From positions 9,650,501 to 9,714,500 of the forward strand of contig NW_026622875.1 of NCBI RefSeq assembly GCF_023065955.2: DNA of 64,000 nucleotides. The letters run 5' to 3'. The notes beneath the pieces are model-generated. The model ran no database searches and was not told where the DNA came from. It saw only the letters and a program-made list of their open reading frames with translations. Each line of letters begins with the position of its first letter. Within the stretch, counting starts at the first letter, position 1. Source of the DNA: Ursus arctos. Its lineage: Eukaryota; Chordata; Mammalia; Carnivora; Ursidae. Below, piece after piece: positions 9,419 to 20,923 of this stretch. Made by a program: the position numbers and the translations under genes.

Positions 9419-11929
9419 CCTTTTCTGCATTCAGCCTGCGTCACTACCATGGTAATCAGTGTTTCTCAATGGCCTCTGTAGGTGAGGAGCGTTTCTTTGA
9501 AGGCTAAAGAGCCGCACTTCCCAGACATTAAATGTGCATAATGCCTGGAGGGTTTTAAGCCCTGCACTAAGCATGCATGTCTCATACCCAAAGTAGCCCC
9601 AGCGCCTGCATTCCCACAATCGCGGCAGCCCTGGAGCAGATGCGTGCAGTGCTCCTATCTGCCTGTGCTTTGCACTTTGGGACAAAGTTCTATAATCATA
9701 GCTCACGGATTTGTTTTCTCCACACTGTAAAGCCTGAATTGTGAAGATCTCATCATGCCATAAAGGGCAGCATGAGCCAAGTTCTTGGGGCTGCTGAGGA
9801 TTTCTTTGCCTTTTTTTTTTTCTTTTCCTTTTTGGAGATGTGTATCAGAAAAAGGCTTTGCCTTTAGAGAGAAATTTGACAGCTCTTGCCAATAATGTGT
9901 AACAATAGTAAATTTAATGGCAGACCTTGAAGTGTATAAAAACTTAAGTCCAGAAAAAGGTAAGAGTCATACTACTAATTTTAAGGTAAGTGGAATAGTC
10001 CTAGTGAAAGATGGGATACATTTCTTAATTTATTTTATGTTTTGTTAAATATTATTTAAATATTTATTTGAACTCTTGACAACATATTTGAGATTCTATT
10101 TCAATAGGAGATGAAAAGGTAAAGTATTTTTGATGAGGCAAAGTGTTTTTTTTTTTTTCTTGCAAATGTATACTTCTGTAACAGTAAAATTTGCATGTTG
10201 ATGAATCGGAAGTGCATTGTAATAAAGTGGTCAGTGACAAAACCATTATATTCTTAGGTTACTAGCCAAGGATGTAGATGTGCTTAAAAATTGTATTTGT
10301 CTGACACCTATGAACAGTGAGTTTTAATTTAAACATCTCAAGTCTTCCTCAGTTTGAATAATGAGTAAAGCTGTATTTTAACTTCCTACTATAATCTGGA
10401 CAGAATGATTCCCCATTTGTATCAGTTAAAGAGAGTCATGTAGAGTGAAAATCATTAGCTTTATAAAATGACATGGTGTAAGTATTCAGCATAGATAAAA
10501 TGGAGGCAGAATCCATGTATCATGTTCTTTGAATCTGTCAGCTCCTGTAGCGTGAGAAAAACATTTGACAGTATGAGTTAGGAGATCAGAAATTTAAAAT
10601 ACATGGAGATTGTTCTTGAATTACAAGAAATATGCCTGCCTGGTCAGACAGAATAAATGACATGTCAAGAAATGTCTTGGAAACTTGTCTTCCAACTGGA
10701 ATTCGTCTGTCATTTCAGATTATTCATGTGCGTCTACTCAGATGTAACTTTATCATGTCAGTGCTCCATGTGAGAGCCTGTCGTGAGACTGTTGCTAGCT
10801 TATGGTATCAGCTTCAATGTGTCAGGTTCACAGTTCCAGCACTGATGCCTGCTTTTTATGCTAAATATAAATTAGACCATGGATGAGATTTCCGGAGCAC
10901 AACTCAGGTTTCTAAGCCTGGGAAGGACCTTTTATATAGAAATAGGGTAGGATTTGGGGGATTTGGTTAACTCAATATGCAGTTTGTTGGAAGGATTTTC
11001 CACTTAGAGTTTTGTCTTAATATGCTTGGAAACTCTTTTGCATGCTGAATACAGGAGTAAGTTGAAATGCATAGCATATTATTAGGATTGTCTGTCTTTG
11101 CACATCACAGAAATAATGATGAAAATGATTTCCATTACTTTTACCATATAAGTAATCTTTAAGATTGAATTAAAGTTAAGCTGAAGCATTATGGTAATTT
11201 GAATGAATTTTTCTAATCATATAAGCTTTTAAAGTGGATGAATGTAAGGTGTCTTGTTTCAGGGAAGATGTTTTCATGTACAGATGGTCTTATCAGATTT
11301 TTTTCCATGAGCATATATTTCATATTTTACTTATTTTCAATTGTTTTAATGATTCATTTTGCTAAGTGAAAAATTTTCTTTACTGACTGCCCATCTTGGT
11401 ATTAATTTTAGTGCATGGCAAGACTATTTTAAAAGAAATCTTTCTTCTGAATTCCAGAGCAGTTATAAGGGAAATATCTTAAATTATACAGAGCAATTCC
11501 ATTTCAGTGTGTATAAAATTAGTCGATTCTAATTTTCATCAATTCTGAGTTGTATTTATTATTAAACAATGTTAGTGGAAGTGGTTTCAATTGATGGGGC
11601 TATGAAGTTGAAAAATGTTCATTCAGAACCAGAAAGACCAAAGAAACCCGAGTTTTGATGGTATATCCCTAGTCTTAAAACTGTATATTAAGTGTAAAAC
11701 TCAAGTTTGCTCCTACGTTTGTATTTATGCATATACTTAGGAAAATATTATTAGCCTCAAATTTCAGTATAATGTACTAAGCCTCTGAGTTGGAAGTCAT
11801 CTCAGTGATTCTTACCACACTCAAATCTGTAAGGTATTTAAATTGCAACATAAAAACAGAAGTCAGAGGAAGCTTTAGCCATGTAAGGCGAATGTTTTTC
11901 TAATCTTGTTATGTCTATGAACCCCAACC
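9419..11929. other. long repeat-poor, AT-rich stretch
   Basis: Apart from T runs near 9810 and 10147, no SINE, LINE, LTR or DNA transposon is recognised over about 2.5 kb, unusual for this SINE-dense window. No credible coding frame is present; the longest plus frame (10632-10886, 84 codons) has no domain. Confidence 0.45.
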
Positions 11930-12045
11930 TCCCTTTTAGCAACAAGAGCTAATACTACTTCTTACTTCACAAGGTTGTTATATGAATTACTGGTATAATG
12001 CCTCTGAAAGCATTTGGGAGATGGAAGGACCCCAGAAATGTAAGA
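11930..12045 (+). repeat. probable MIR 3' remnant
   Basis: 'cttcacaaggttgttatatg' followed by 'aatgcctctgaaagcatttg' resembles the MIR 3' half. Diverged. Confidence 0.4.
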
Positions 12046-12549
12046 TGGTATAATTCTAGAAATAAGGGTAATGCACATTTCATCTGCTTTAATTGAAGAG
12101 AAATTGTATTTGTTCTAGAGTGCAAATAAAAAACACTTCGACCTAGAACCTTGGTAGCATCTGCTACTAATTTTCCCCTTGGCTTAGTATAACCTACGGG
12201 ACAGCAGGGTGCACACTGTGTATTGAATGCCTTATGCTGATGTCAATGTAGGAGTGAGTCCTAGATTTCTAGAGCAGGAAGAAACGATGGCCACCTTACT
12301 CTTCTAAGGAGAACAAAAAAATAGGCTGCACATTTTTCTCTAAGATACAAAGTAGATTTGTAGCTGCAATTGGGCCCTCCAATTCCCAGATCATGATGGC
12401 TGGACCTACTCTTTTTAATGATACAGATTTTTGCTTTTAGGAGATGCTAAGCATTTTAGATACTTGTGATTTCTTGCTTTATGTCCTTTGAATTCTTTGT
12501 AGGAGGGAGGGGAAAATGAGAGTTTCTCATGGAATCCATAACTGTTAAT
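12046..12549. other. unique non-coding sequence
   Basis: AT-rich sequence with no repeat or gene that I can support. Confidence 0.4.
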
Positions 12550-13075
12550 AATTAATTGGTACAGTCAAAGATATGTTGAATGCTTTATATACAAAGTGCT
12601 GGTGGGGGATATGAAAGTGAATAAAAGTATTAACCTTTTTAAAAAATAATTCATGGTATAGTGCAGACATACTTCTATCACTGTAATTACGGTAACACTG
12701 TAATAGAGAACATTCCAGTGGTAGCTTGAGTGTAGAGAAGTAAGCAAAGGATTTCTGGAGGTAACATTTGAGTTAAGCCTTGAAGAATAAGAAGGAGTAT
12801 ATCTGGTAGATAAGCAAGGAGTGAAGATGAAGAAGTAGGCAAGGGCCGGGTATTATAATAAAGACCTCATAATCCAGGCTAAGAAATTTGGACATTATCT
12901 CTCCCTGTCCCCCTCTTCCCCCCACCCAAAGGAGAAGTTTTTAAGCTGGGGAGAGATTAATCTGATTTGAATTTTGGAAAGATCTCTGACAACAGGTTAG
13001 AGACTGAGGGGAAGGATGAGACTAGAGCAAGGGAGACCAGAAAGCTCTTGTAGTAAATAGGTGAGAGTACAATGG
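12550..13075 (-). mobile_element. L2 LINE 3' remnant, antisense
   Basis: 'acattccagtggtagcttga', 'gtaacatttgagttaagcct', 'aagtttttaagctggggaga' and 'gattaatctgatttgaattt' follow the order of the antisense L2 3' region. The copy is old and diverged. Confidence 0.65.
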
Positions 13076-13340
13076 TCTCATGTTTCTTAGCTTAGACTTT
13101 TCACCTTTTCATGAGAAAATATTGGACTCTGAAGTTTACATTGGTGTCCTTTGCCCCTGATCAAAGCTGCCCTAGAATTCACACTGTATCTTCCTCTGTA
13201 TGCACATTTTATCCAATTACTATCTTGCAATTGGAATACATTAGCTACAAGTAGGTAATTACCTGATGTGAAATTTAACATTTCTGCTCTAAGTTTACAA
13301 CCTCTTTTTATTAGACAGAATTTTGCCTGATTACGATGAG
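13076..13340. other. unique non-coding sequence
   Basis: No feature recognised between the L2 remnant and the next SINE. Confidence 0.4.
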
Positions 13341-13353
13341 CTCTGTTTTTCTT

Positions 13354-13536
13354 TTTTTCAAGATTTTATTTACTTGTTTGAGAGAGAGAGAGAGAGAGAG
13401 AGCACAAGGGAGAGGGAGAAGGAGAAACAGGCTCCCCGTCAAGTAGGGAGCCAGATGCGGGACTTGATCCCAGGACGCTGGGATCATGACCTGTGCCGAA
13501 GGCAGCCACTTAACTGACTGAGCCACTCAGGCACCC
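13354..13536 (-). mobile_element. CanSINE, minus strand
   Basis: It runs from 'caagattttatttacttg' and a (GA)n run to 'gagccactcaggcacccc'. The 13-bp TSD 'ctctgtttttctt' is at 13341-13353 and 13537-13549. Confidence 0.94.
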
Positions 13537-13549
13537 CTCTGTTTTTCTT

Positions 13550-14090
13550 CTACAGAGAACAAGAAATATTTTCCCCAAGAAGCTCAGAGCACTCCAACTC
13601 AAACTTTTTTAGGGTATTATAAGACATTGATTTGAATGTTGTCATGTTGCTTGCATAATCAGTCCAAATATAACAGAGTAGGGAGGTCAGTGGCCATATC
13701 TTGGTATTTAACTTTGTTAAAAATTACTATTTCCCTATTTAATGAACAAGGTGAAGCTCATGATACCGTGTACTTTATTCTGTTTCATAGATCAATTAGC
13801 CTAGTTCTGAACAATCTAGTAGGGCAAGTTCTTTATCATTGTTCTCATTAAATTTTTTTGCTCTTTTCATGTATTTTCTGTTCTAGATAAATTTTAGAAA
13901 TAGCCTGAATAGTCCCCAAAGTAATTCTGTTTGGATTTTTTTTAAAAATTGGAACTGCATTGATTATGAAATTGCATTGATTATGGAATAACTGAGGTGA
14001 ATCACTAACTTTAAGAGAATGAATTCTGCTTTTCAGGAACATAGTAGGACTCACTAAATTTTAAGTCTTTTTTTAATGTCAGTAAAGATT
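13550..14090. other. unique AT-rich non-coding sequence
   Basis: No repeat or credible gene recognised. A local duplication 'attgattatg'/'attgattatg' occurs near 13958-13985. Confidence 0.4.
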
Positions 14091-14094
14091 TAGC

Positions 14095-14321
14095 GGTTTT
14101 TTTGAAGAGATTTATTTGAGAGACAGAGCGAGAGCGCATGAGTGCACGAGTGGGGGGAGAGGGGCAGAAGGACAAGGAGAGAGAATCTCGAGCAGACTCC
14201 CTGATGAGCATGGAGCCTGACACAGTGCTCCACTCACAGCTTGATCCCATGACCCAGAAATCATGGCCTGAACTGACACCAAGAGTTGGAAGCTTAACCA
14301 ACTGAACTACCTAGGTGCCCC
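14095..14321 (-). mobile_element. older CanSINE, minus strand
   Basis: 'agagatttatttgagagaca', then 'gagagaatctcgagcagact', and finally 'aaccaactgaactacctagg' plus 'tgcccc'. The 'tctcgagcagactccctgat' variant and many substitutions indicate an older subfamily. Short imperfect flanks 'tagcggtttt'/'tagagttttc' may be the TSD. Confidence 0.88.
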
Positions 14322-14420
14322 TAGAGTTTTCTTTCTTCGTGTTGGTCATCTACATTTCTTGTCAGGTTAATTCTTGTGGTGGTTTTAGTTGGTATTGTGA
14401 ATAGATTTTTGTCAGTTGCA

Positions 14421-14429
14421 TTTTCTTTT

Positions 14430-14478
<49 letters not shown>

Positions 14479-14490
14479 TTTTCTTTTTTT
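14421..14490 (+). repeat. (CTTT)n microsatellite from a retrocopy poly-A tail
   Basis: About 70 bp of (TTTC)n/(T)n lies exactly where the poly-A tail of the minus-strand RPS11 retrocopy should be. On the minus strand it is an (AAAG)n-rich tail, so the simple repeat probably grew from that tail. Confidence 0.9.
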
Positions 14491-15213
14491 GACTGGGAAA
14501 ATAACTTTATTTTCTTTGTGGGTGTGGGTAGATGTCTAGTCTCAGAATTTCTAGAATTGCTTCTTCACACCAGTGCGCTTCATGACTTTGGGCATGTTGA
14601 AATGCCACAGTTTTGCTCAAGGGCCAGCACTTGCACAGTGGGACGTTATCAATCTGGACATCCCTGAAGCAGGCAAACAGGTGCACAGACATGGTGTTTC
14701 TTGAAGCAGTTGTATTTTTGGATATAGTGGAGGTAGTCCTGGTGGATGACAGTGGTCTTCTTCATCTTCATGTTGGTCACCGCACCAGACAGAATCTGCC
14801 CTTGAATAGAAACATTACCAGTAAAGGGACATTTCTTGTCAATATACGTGCCCTCAGTGGCCTCCTTGGGAATCTTGAACCCCAGACTGATATTTTTGTA
14901 GTGTCACAGGAGCTTCTACTTGCCAGTTTCTCCAAACAGGACCCTCTTATTTTGAAAGATGGTCAGCTGCTTTTGGTAGGCATGCTCAGCCTGAATGTAC
15001 GCCATTTTTTAAAAAGATTTTATTTATTTATTTGATAGAGAGAGAGAGAGAGAGGGAATACAAGCTGGGGGAGTGGGAGCAGGAGAAGCAGCCTTCCTGC
15101 TGAGTGGGGAGCCTGATGCGGGGCTCCATCCCAGGACCCTGGAATCATGACCTGAGCCGAAGTAGACGCTTAACAACTGAGCTACCCAGGCGCCCCTGAA
15201 TGAACGCCATTTT
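14491..15213 (-). pseudogene. RPS11 (pseudogene): processed pseudogene of ribosomal protein S11, split by a SINE
   Basis: Read on the minus strand this is an intronless copy of the small-subunit protein S11 mRNA, from the start codon near 15007 (and its duplicate near 15210) to the 3' UTR. An AATAAA signal lies at about 14507 and an A-rich tail at 14421-14490. Clear fragments include '[13 protein letters not shown]' (from 14692 down), 'PLSKTV' and '[13 protein letters not shown]'. It is dead: an in-frame TAG lies at 14916-14918, about 8 nt are missing just before the 'MSVHL' segment, a further frameshift follows 'SKTV', and a CanSINE is inserted at 15009-15196 beside the start codon. Little 5' UTR is left. 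It is an L1-mediated retrocopy, not a functional gene. Identification rests on the protein match I recognise. Confidence 0.93.
15009..15196 (-). mobile_element. CanSINE inserted at the 5' end of the RPS11 pseudogene
   Basis: It runs from 'aaaaagattttatttattta' to 'ctacccaggcgcccc'. The TSD is pseudogene sequence: 'tgaatgtacgccatttt' at 14992-15008 and 'tgaatgaacgccatttt' at 15197-15213 (one mismatch). It therefore inserted after the retrocopy, into the start-codon region. Confidence 0.95.
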
Positions 15214-15949
15214 AAACACAATACTATAAAAGAACTAGTACAAGAAATATGTTTTCTTCTCTTAACCCTCTCCGCCTCTTTCCTAAGGAAATTACTTTTA
15301 ACTCTTTTACTATCCTTTTTGTAGGATTTTACTGTTACGTTCATATCTCTAAATGATGCATCTATACTACTCTGTTGGTTTTCAATTTTTGATGTCATCT
15401 TTTGATTTTCTTCTATGGTGGATGAGGAATTAGCTCACTAATAGCATCCCCACATCTCTTTCAGTTACTTTATTGGTTGGCTATCTTTGTGACTTTAACA
15501 ATTTCGCTTACATTTTTTTTCTCCTGCTCTGCCAAATAGAAATACTCTACCTAGTGACCATGGTACTCCTTTTACCAATCCTTTCTCTCACTTGTCCCTC
15601 CTTACTTCTCTCACATATAATAATTTTTTCATTCTTTTTCAGTATTCATCATTACTCCTTCCATGTTTTAATCACAGGTTGATTTTAGAAGTTTAATATC
15701 AATAAAGCTTACATAATATGGCTGCATAAAGTTATGTTATTGTGAGTACATAAATGTTCACCAGAGCAAGTAATCCCCTAATTTAATTTTTAATTGCTCA
15801 ATTTTAGTTAAGGATACTGCTTTAGAACATGGTATCTGAGGAAAAGGGTAGATTCTGAAGATTTCTATACCAGAGGATGGCATCAAATTCATTAGAAAAA
15901 AGTCGAGTACCTAAAAGTCATTTCGACAGCTAGCAATCTTCATCATAAC
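15214..15949. other. unique AT-rich non-coding sequence
   Basis: Left flank of the pseudogene insertion. Pyrimidine-rich frames encode hydrophobic peptides with no domain. No repeat named. Confidence 0.4.
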
Positions 15950-16112
15950 TCAATGAGATGAGTAAAGTTGTTATCTCAACTTTGGGGACGACGAATCTGA
16001 GTTACAGAGAGAAAAATAACTTGCCCCAGGTCATAGTGTAATTTTGTAATTGGTAGAGCTGACATTTGAATACTGTTGGCCAACTTTGGAGCCCAGACTT
16101 GCAGTCATGTTC
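15950..16112 (-). repeat. MIR remnant, antisense
   Basis: 'tctgagttacagagagaaaa', 'ataacttgccccaggtcata' and 'gctgacatttgaatactgtt' match antisense MIR. Confidence 0.7.
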
Positions 16113-16259
16113 TCTCTTAGTGATGCTGTTACTTTCTTGAAGTTGGTAAGATACAGAGGCAAGAAACAATGGACTGCCTTCTCTGTTAAAAAAAAAAAAA
16201 TTGTTACCATTTTTGTAAAGACATCTTGGTTTAATTTCTTCTCTCTGCATATGGTGTTC

Positions 16260-16600
16260 CCTGGAGTAAATGGGCCGGCAGCCGAGTACTTCCTGATTAA
16301 GAGAAGGAAGAGCTATGAGGTAATTGATATAGGGCTTGGCATAGGGAAGCAGTGGGGTAAGAATGGTTATAGGGTGGGACCAGATCATGCAAGGTCTTTA
16401 ATATCCCCCTGAGGAGTTTGGGCTGAATCTAATGAAGAAGGAAAGAAGACGATGAGCTTTGGAGTTGATGGGTGATATAAAAGTTGTAGTTGAGGAAAAA
16501 AGAGTGGCTTTTGAGGGAAAAAAAAAAAGTACCATGAAGGATTGATAAAGGGTCCTGCAATCTACTTGAGAAATTGGTTCAGGCATATCAAGGCCATGAG
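16260..16600 (-). mobile_element. L2 LINE 3' remnant, antisense
   Basis: 'gggaccagatcatgcaaggt' followed by 'gaggagtttgggctgaatct' and later 'agggtcctgcaatctacttg' resembles the antisense L2 3' region. Strongly diverged. Confidence 0.5.
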
Positions 16601-17688
16601 CCCTAGTCATGGACTTTTTCACAAACGTTCCATTACTATCTCTAATTACTTGTCAGCAAAACAGAAGCTATCATGAGCAAGTTAGAGTTATTTCAGCTGT
16701 CTCTTTGAAGAAAGGTAAATGATTATTTCTATTGATCTGTTTAAAGAGTAAGTCATGATTGTAGATGTGTGTAATAATAAGGTTTTCATCTAATTCAGTG
16801 ACCTGTTGCTTCTTGCTTTTAAAAATCTGTGTCTGTATTGTCTGTTTTTTCAGGTATGGTGTGAAAAGATAAACCCCGAGAGAATATACAGGCAGGGGTC
16901 TGAGGCACCCCTCCCCCCAAATGCAGATATAAAATCAGAAAAGAAGGGACAAAATAAAAGACAGCTTTAAAGGCCTGTTGTGTTACTCTCTCTTTTATAA
17001 TTTCTCCTTGCACATTTTTTCTCTCATGTCTATGTTCATTTATCATCGTTTGCCCTTTTCTTTATTCTTTATTTTGAATGTCCAAAATTATATCTGATGA
17101 CTTTTTTAAAAAACCCAAGCAATATTGATCGTATTAAATACTAAGTAAAATTTTTCCTTGCCTTTCTCCCTCCTTAGATGTCACCATAGTTGATACTTCG
17201 TTTGGCTTGTGGACTTGTATCCTTCCAGAGTGTGTGTACACGTGTGTGCACACATACAGAAAGGAGCCACACCACTAGTGCCGGTCTCACAGGGAATTAC
17301 ACTTTTAAGTGATGAAGGACCATGAAAAATATAAATTTTTTCATAACCTACCTTCCTGTTGCTTCTTGTTGAGTTCCCATAGGGACACGAGACAAGACTT
17401 CAGCCGGAACCTAGGAACTAAATGCCTCATATTGTGAACCTTCTCTTGGCGTTAAGGTTTTAAGGTTAATTTCAGTTATTTTGTGCTTTCCTTATTCTCT
17501 AATTTTTGCACTTTTAAAATTTATTCACTTCTTTTCTCATGTTCTTATTGGTGTTTTGAAATATGGCAGGGCCAGAAAATCCACTTGGAAAATGAGAGAA
17601 GGCAGGCATGGGGAGCATAATAAATAGGGATATACAAATTTTGGTGGTGGGGTGGGGAAGAAGAGGGACCAGGTCTCAAGTTTCTTAT
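16601..17688. other. AT-rich non-coding sequence, possible old L1 traces
   Basis: The part at about 17050-17280 has the flavour of an antisense ancient L1 3' UTR but is too diverged to call. An alternating purine-pyrimidine stretch lies at 17231-17254 and includes the 12-bp palindrome 'tgtgtgcacaca'. No gene recognised. Confidence 0.4.
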
Positions 17689-17710
17689 TTAATTTAATTT
17701 AATTTAATTT
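17689..17710 (+). repeat. (ATTTA)n pentanucleotide repeat at SINE target
   Basis: About four copies of 'atttaattta' type units lie directly before the SINE poly-T; similar 'catttaattttaa' follows the SINE, consistent with a target duplication in AT-rich DNA. Confidence 0.7.
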
Positions 17711-17881
17711 TTTTAAAGATTTTATTTATTTATTTGACAGAGACAGCCAGCGAGGGAGGGAACACAAGCAGGGCAAGTGGGAGAGGAAGAAGCAGGCCCC
17801 CAGCGGAGGGAGGAGCCTGATGTGAGGCTGGATCCCAGAATGCTGGGATCACGCTTAACGACTGCGCCACCCAGGCGCCCC
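17711..17881 (-). mobile_element. CanSINE, minus strand, internal deletion
   Basis: 'tttaaagattttatttattt', 'gacagagacagccagcgagg', then 'ggatcacgcttaacgactgc' and 'ccacccaggcgcccc'. The usual 'cctgagccgaaggcagacg' part between 'atcacg' and 'cttaac' is missing. Young-type subfamily otherwise. Confidence 0.93.
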
Positions 17882-18896
17882 TTTTATCATTTAATTTTAA
17901 TCTTATATGAAGAATTTGGCCAGTCCTCTTAGAGTCATTCTGGTGCATAGTCATTCTGAACTTTATTTCCTATTCTCTCACTATTTGCTTACTTCCTCCT
18001 GTCTCAAACGTATGCCTTAATTCCTGAGGAAGTGGCGAGTGGAAGCTAGGTATACACAAGGGGAGAATAAAAGACACGAAGAGTGAAGCTGTTCCGTTCT
18101 CCTCACACTTGCCTTCTTTTTCCACTCTGGGCACTCACTCTACTATTCACTGTCATCTCTCCTCCACCAAGTCTGCCTTTTTGTGTTTAAACTTCCTTCC
18201 TAAAGTTTTCGCATTTCCCTTCTCTTTTCACAGAAAGAAAGTTTGGACTGTATTGGGTTTGTAAAGCTACACGCGAGTCTACGAAGATAAGAATCCGTGG
18301 GTGGGTGTCACTCTGGCTCTGACGTGTGTTAGCTGGAGGATGCTGGAGCCATTGGCTACGCTTCTATTTGGTCTCGGGGATCTTCCTAAGATGCGTTCCA
18401 CGTCTTTTCTTGTTCTGAGTTCAGAGAAGTATCATTAAGAACAAACACAAAGCAATGCAAATATTGGCAAAAACCCTGAAGATTATAGAGAGCACCAAAG
18501 TGATGGAGTTCTGAGGTTGTCAGTGGTCAGTGCAAATGACGTCCGCAGGCCCCGGCTGACATTCTCCTATTCCCCAGGTGGATAGCACCCTTATTTGAAG
18601 AGAGGGTTCAGTTTTGGTCACGGCGTTTAAAGAAGGTAGTGGGGAAAGTAGCATATGGTAAGGAATAGCCACAGAAGGGAAAATGGGTTCTTTCCTTAGG
18701 AACAGGTCAAGTTTAAGAGGCTGGACATAACGTTTCTTGGTTGAACTATCCACTTTTATAATTCTGTGGCTTCTATTTTTTTTTTTCTTTTTAAGATTTC
18801 TTCTTTTGACTAACACATGTGCGTGGGGGGGGGGTAGTTTCCATGCCGTTGCTTTTTTGTGCTGCTTCTTTATCCCGTACTCATGTATTGTTGTCT
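17882..18896. other. unique non-coding sequence
   Basis: A 10-nt G run at about 18827-18836 is the only notable feature. Short open frames have no domain. Confidence 0.4.
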
Positions 18897-18911
18897 TCCA
18901 GATACAATTCT

Positions 18912-19112
18912 TTTTTTTTTTTTAAAGATTTTATTTATTTATTTGACAGAGAGAGAGAGAGCCAGCGAGAGAGGGAACACAAGCAGGGGGAGTGGGAGAG
19001 GAAGAAGCAGGCTCACAGCGGAGGAGCCTGATGTGGGACTCGATCCCATAACGCTGGGATCACGCCCTGAGCCGAAGGCAGACGCTTAACCGCTGCGCCA
19101 CCCAGGCGCCCC
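18912..19112 (-). mobile_element. young-type CanSINE, minus strand
   Basis: Complete copy with a perfect 15-bp TSD 'tccagatacaattct' at 18897-18911 and 19113-19127. Internal 'gcctgatgtgggactcgatc' and 'acgctgggatcacgccctga' mark the putative bear-lineage subfamily. Low divergence suggests recent insertion. Confidence 0.96.
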
Positions 19113-19127
19113 TCCAGATACAATTCT

Positions 19128-19434
19128 AAGTTTACACTTCTTTGTTCAATTTCTTTAATTTCTCATTTACTCAACACTTAAATATATTTTCTTATTTTTA
19201 TTCATATTACTGGGATCTTCTCCCATTCTCACACACAACCTGTTCTCTTTTTTTCTTTGTCATTTCTTTGTTTCTTTATATCCGCAACAAGAAAAGAGGG
19301 ATGCTAGTGTCAGGGAGAGCCCCAGAAGTTCTAATCTAGGACTTTTTCAGTGCTCTGGTACAGTGCGGGGGGGGGAGGGGAGTTATGGGATTTGAAGTAA
19401 AATAGCAGAAAAACAACCAAAAGTTCTAATAACA
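19128..19434. other. unique non-coding sequence
   Basis: Includes a 9-nt G run at about 19367-19375. No gene recognised. Confidence 0.4.
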
Positions 19435-19615
19435 GCTTAGCTCTTTAGGTAATCACCTGGGTCAATTTCTCTGGCACTTATTTTCTTCATTTAAAAAATA
19501 CTGATTCTGTGCCTTTCAAAGAATTGCGAAGATTAATGAGATGATGTGTGTGACAAGTCTTGTCCAGTGGTAGGTATATAAGCCTTAAGTAAATGTTACA
19601 TCTTTCCCCTAATCA
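19435..19615 (+). repeat. MIR remnant
   Basis: 'gtaatcacctgggtcaattt', 'gcgaagattaatgagatgat' and 'taagccttaagtaaatgtta' follow the MIR 3' two thirds. Confidence 0.6.
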
Positions 19616-19643
19616 CAGATGCCTGTTCATTTTAGTATCTATG

Positions 19644-19644
<1 letters not shown>

Positions 19645-19686
<42 letters not shown>
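19645..19686 (+). repeat. (CA)n microsatellite
   Basis: About 20 uninterrupted CA units, likely length-variable between individuals. Confidence 0.98.
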
Positions 19687-19687
<1 letters not shown>

Positions 19688-20209
19688 TTCTTTCTCTCAG
19701 GATTGACAACCTGTATCGGTTTTCTGTTTGTATTTTTCCTCTAACCCTGTGTACTTACCCTTTTCCCTAGCTACTACATAAACAAAACCTAAGTCAAGCA
19801 TATGATAAAGGTGTGAAAGAAAAACCTAAGGAAGTGTAAGTTAAACAAGTCCTTAGTTGATTTTAATTAGCAAGACAGCTTATTATTTAGAGTGCATAAA
19901 TGTGGAAACACATTCCCCACTCCATTCCGATAATCACCGCATACCCACAATTCTCAATATCACCTGAGGTCTAATATCTGATCATTTGCTCTAACTTCTC
20001 TCATGATGTTTTTCAAATCCAAAAGTTGCTCTACTTCTAGTCACCTAGACTATTGCAGAAATTAAGCACCCTGTCCCCTTACTAAGGATAACTTCCCAGT
20101 GTTGTGGATTAAGGATTTTCCACAGGCCAGAGAGGCTGTTTTAAAAAATACAAAGAAGAGGACCGAAAAATTTTTAACTGTGTTTTCAAAAATTAAAAGA
20201 ATGAAATAC

Positions 20210-20210
<1 letters not shown>

Positions 20211-20256
<46 letters not shown>
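20211..20256 (+). repeat. (GT)n microsatellite
   Basis: About 22-23 uninterrupted GT units, complementary to the (CA)n tract some 530 bp upstream. Confidence 0.98.
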
Positions 20257-20259
<3 letters not shown>

Positions 20260-20319
20260 CTTACCTGACAGGCAAAGGATAAAAAAAACCAAACCAAAAA
20301 ACCCCAGATGATATTTAGT

Positions 20320-20740
20320 GTCGGCAGAGGCGTGTGAAAATGGGCACTTCCCTAAAATGCCAGTGGGAATTTGAATTAGTGTTTCTGGTTGGCAGTTTGA
20401 CAGTAGACAAACCCTTCAGCTCAGTGGCTTTGTTTCCAGAAACTATTCCTATCAAAGTACCTGCACATTTGCACACAGATATGGCAATAGGAATGTTTAT
20501 TGCAGTATTTTTTTTTGTAATAGCAAGAAAAGGCGAACAACCTACATGTACACTAATAGACAGTTTTTTCTTAATGCCTAAATGTATGTGCATAAAAAAA
20601 AAGGAAAGGAAGCTCAGAAGTTTATGCCTCAAACTGGTAATACCAGTTACCTTTGACTATAGGATTATGTATAACTTTCTTCTTCATAATTCTTCGCACA
20701 TTGATAATTTGCATATATTCCATTGAGAAAAGATGAACAT
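20320..20740 (+). mobile_element. old L1 3' UTR remnant, plus strand
   Basis: 'atgccagtgggaatttgaat', 'atgtttattgcagtattttt', 'tgtaatagcaagaaaaggcg' and 'aacaacctacatgtacacta' follow the order of the plus-strand 3' end of ancient L1M-type elements. Confidence 0.7.
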
Positions 20741-20907
20741 CAAATCTACTTAAAAAATCTGCTTATTAATATATAGGCTCCCAGCTGTGCTCTGATTAGG
20801 CCAGTACTATCTTGAGACCCTTGAGGTGGTCTCACTGCTTTCAGCCTCTTCCTCTGGTTGAGTGTGCTAAAAGCAAGTCTCTTGTTCTTTCCAAGTCCTT
20901 TTTCCTT
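20741..20907. other. unique non-coding sequence
   Basis: No feature recognised. Confidence 0.4.
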
Positions 20908-20923
20908 AGTGTTGTCCTTTTCC

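Noticed and set aside
14613..15035. 140-codon plus frame
   Set aside because: It is the opposite strand of the RPS11 pseudogene plus SINE tail.
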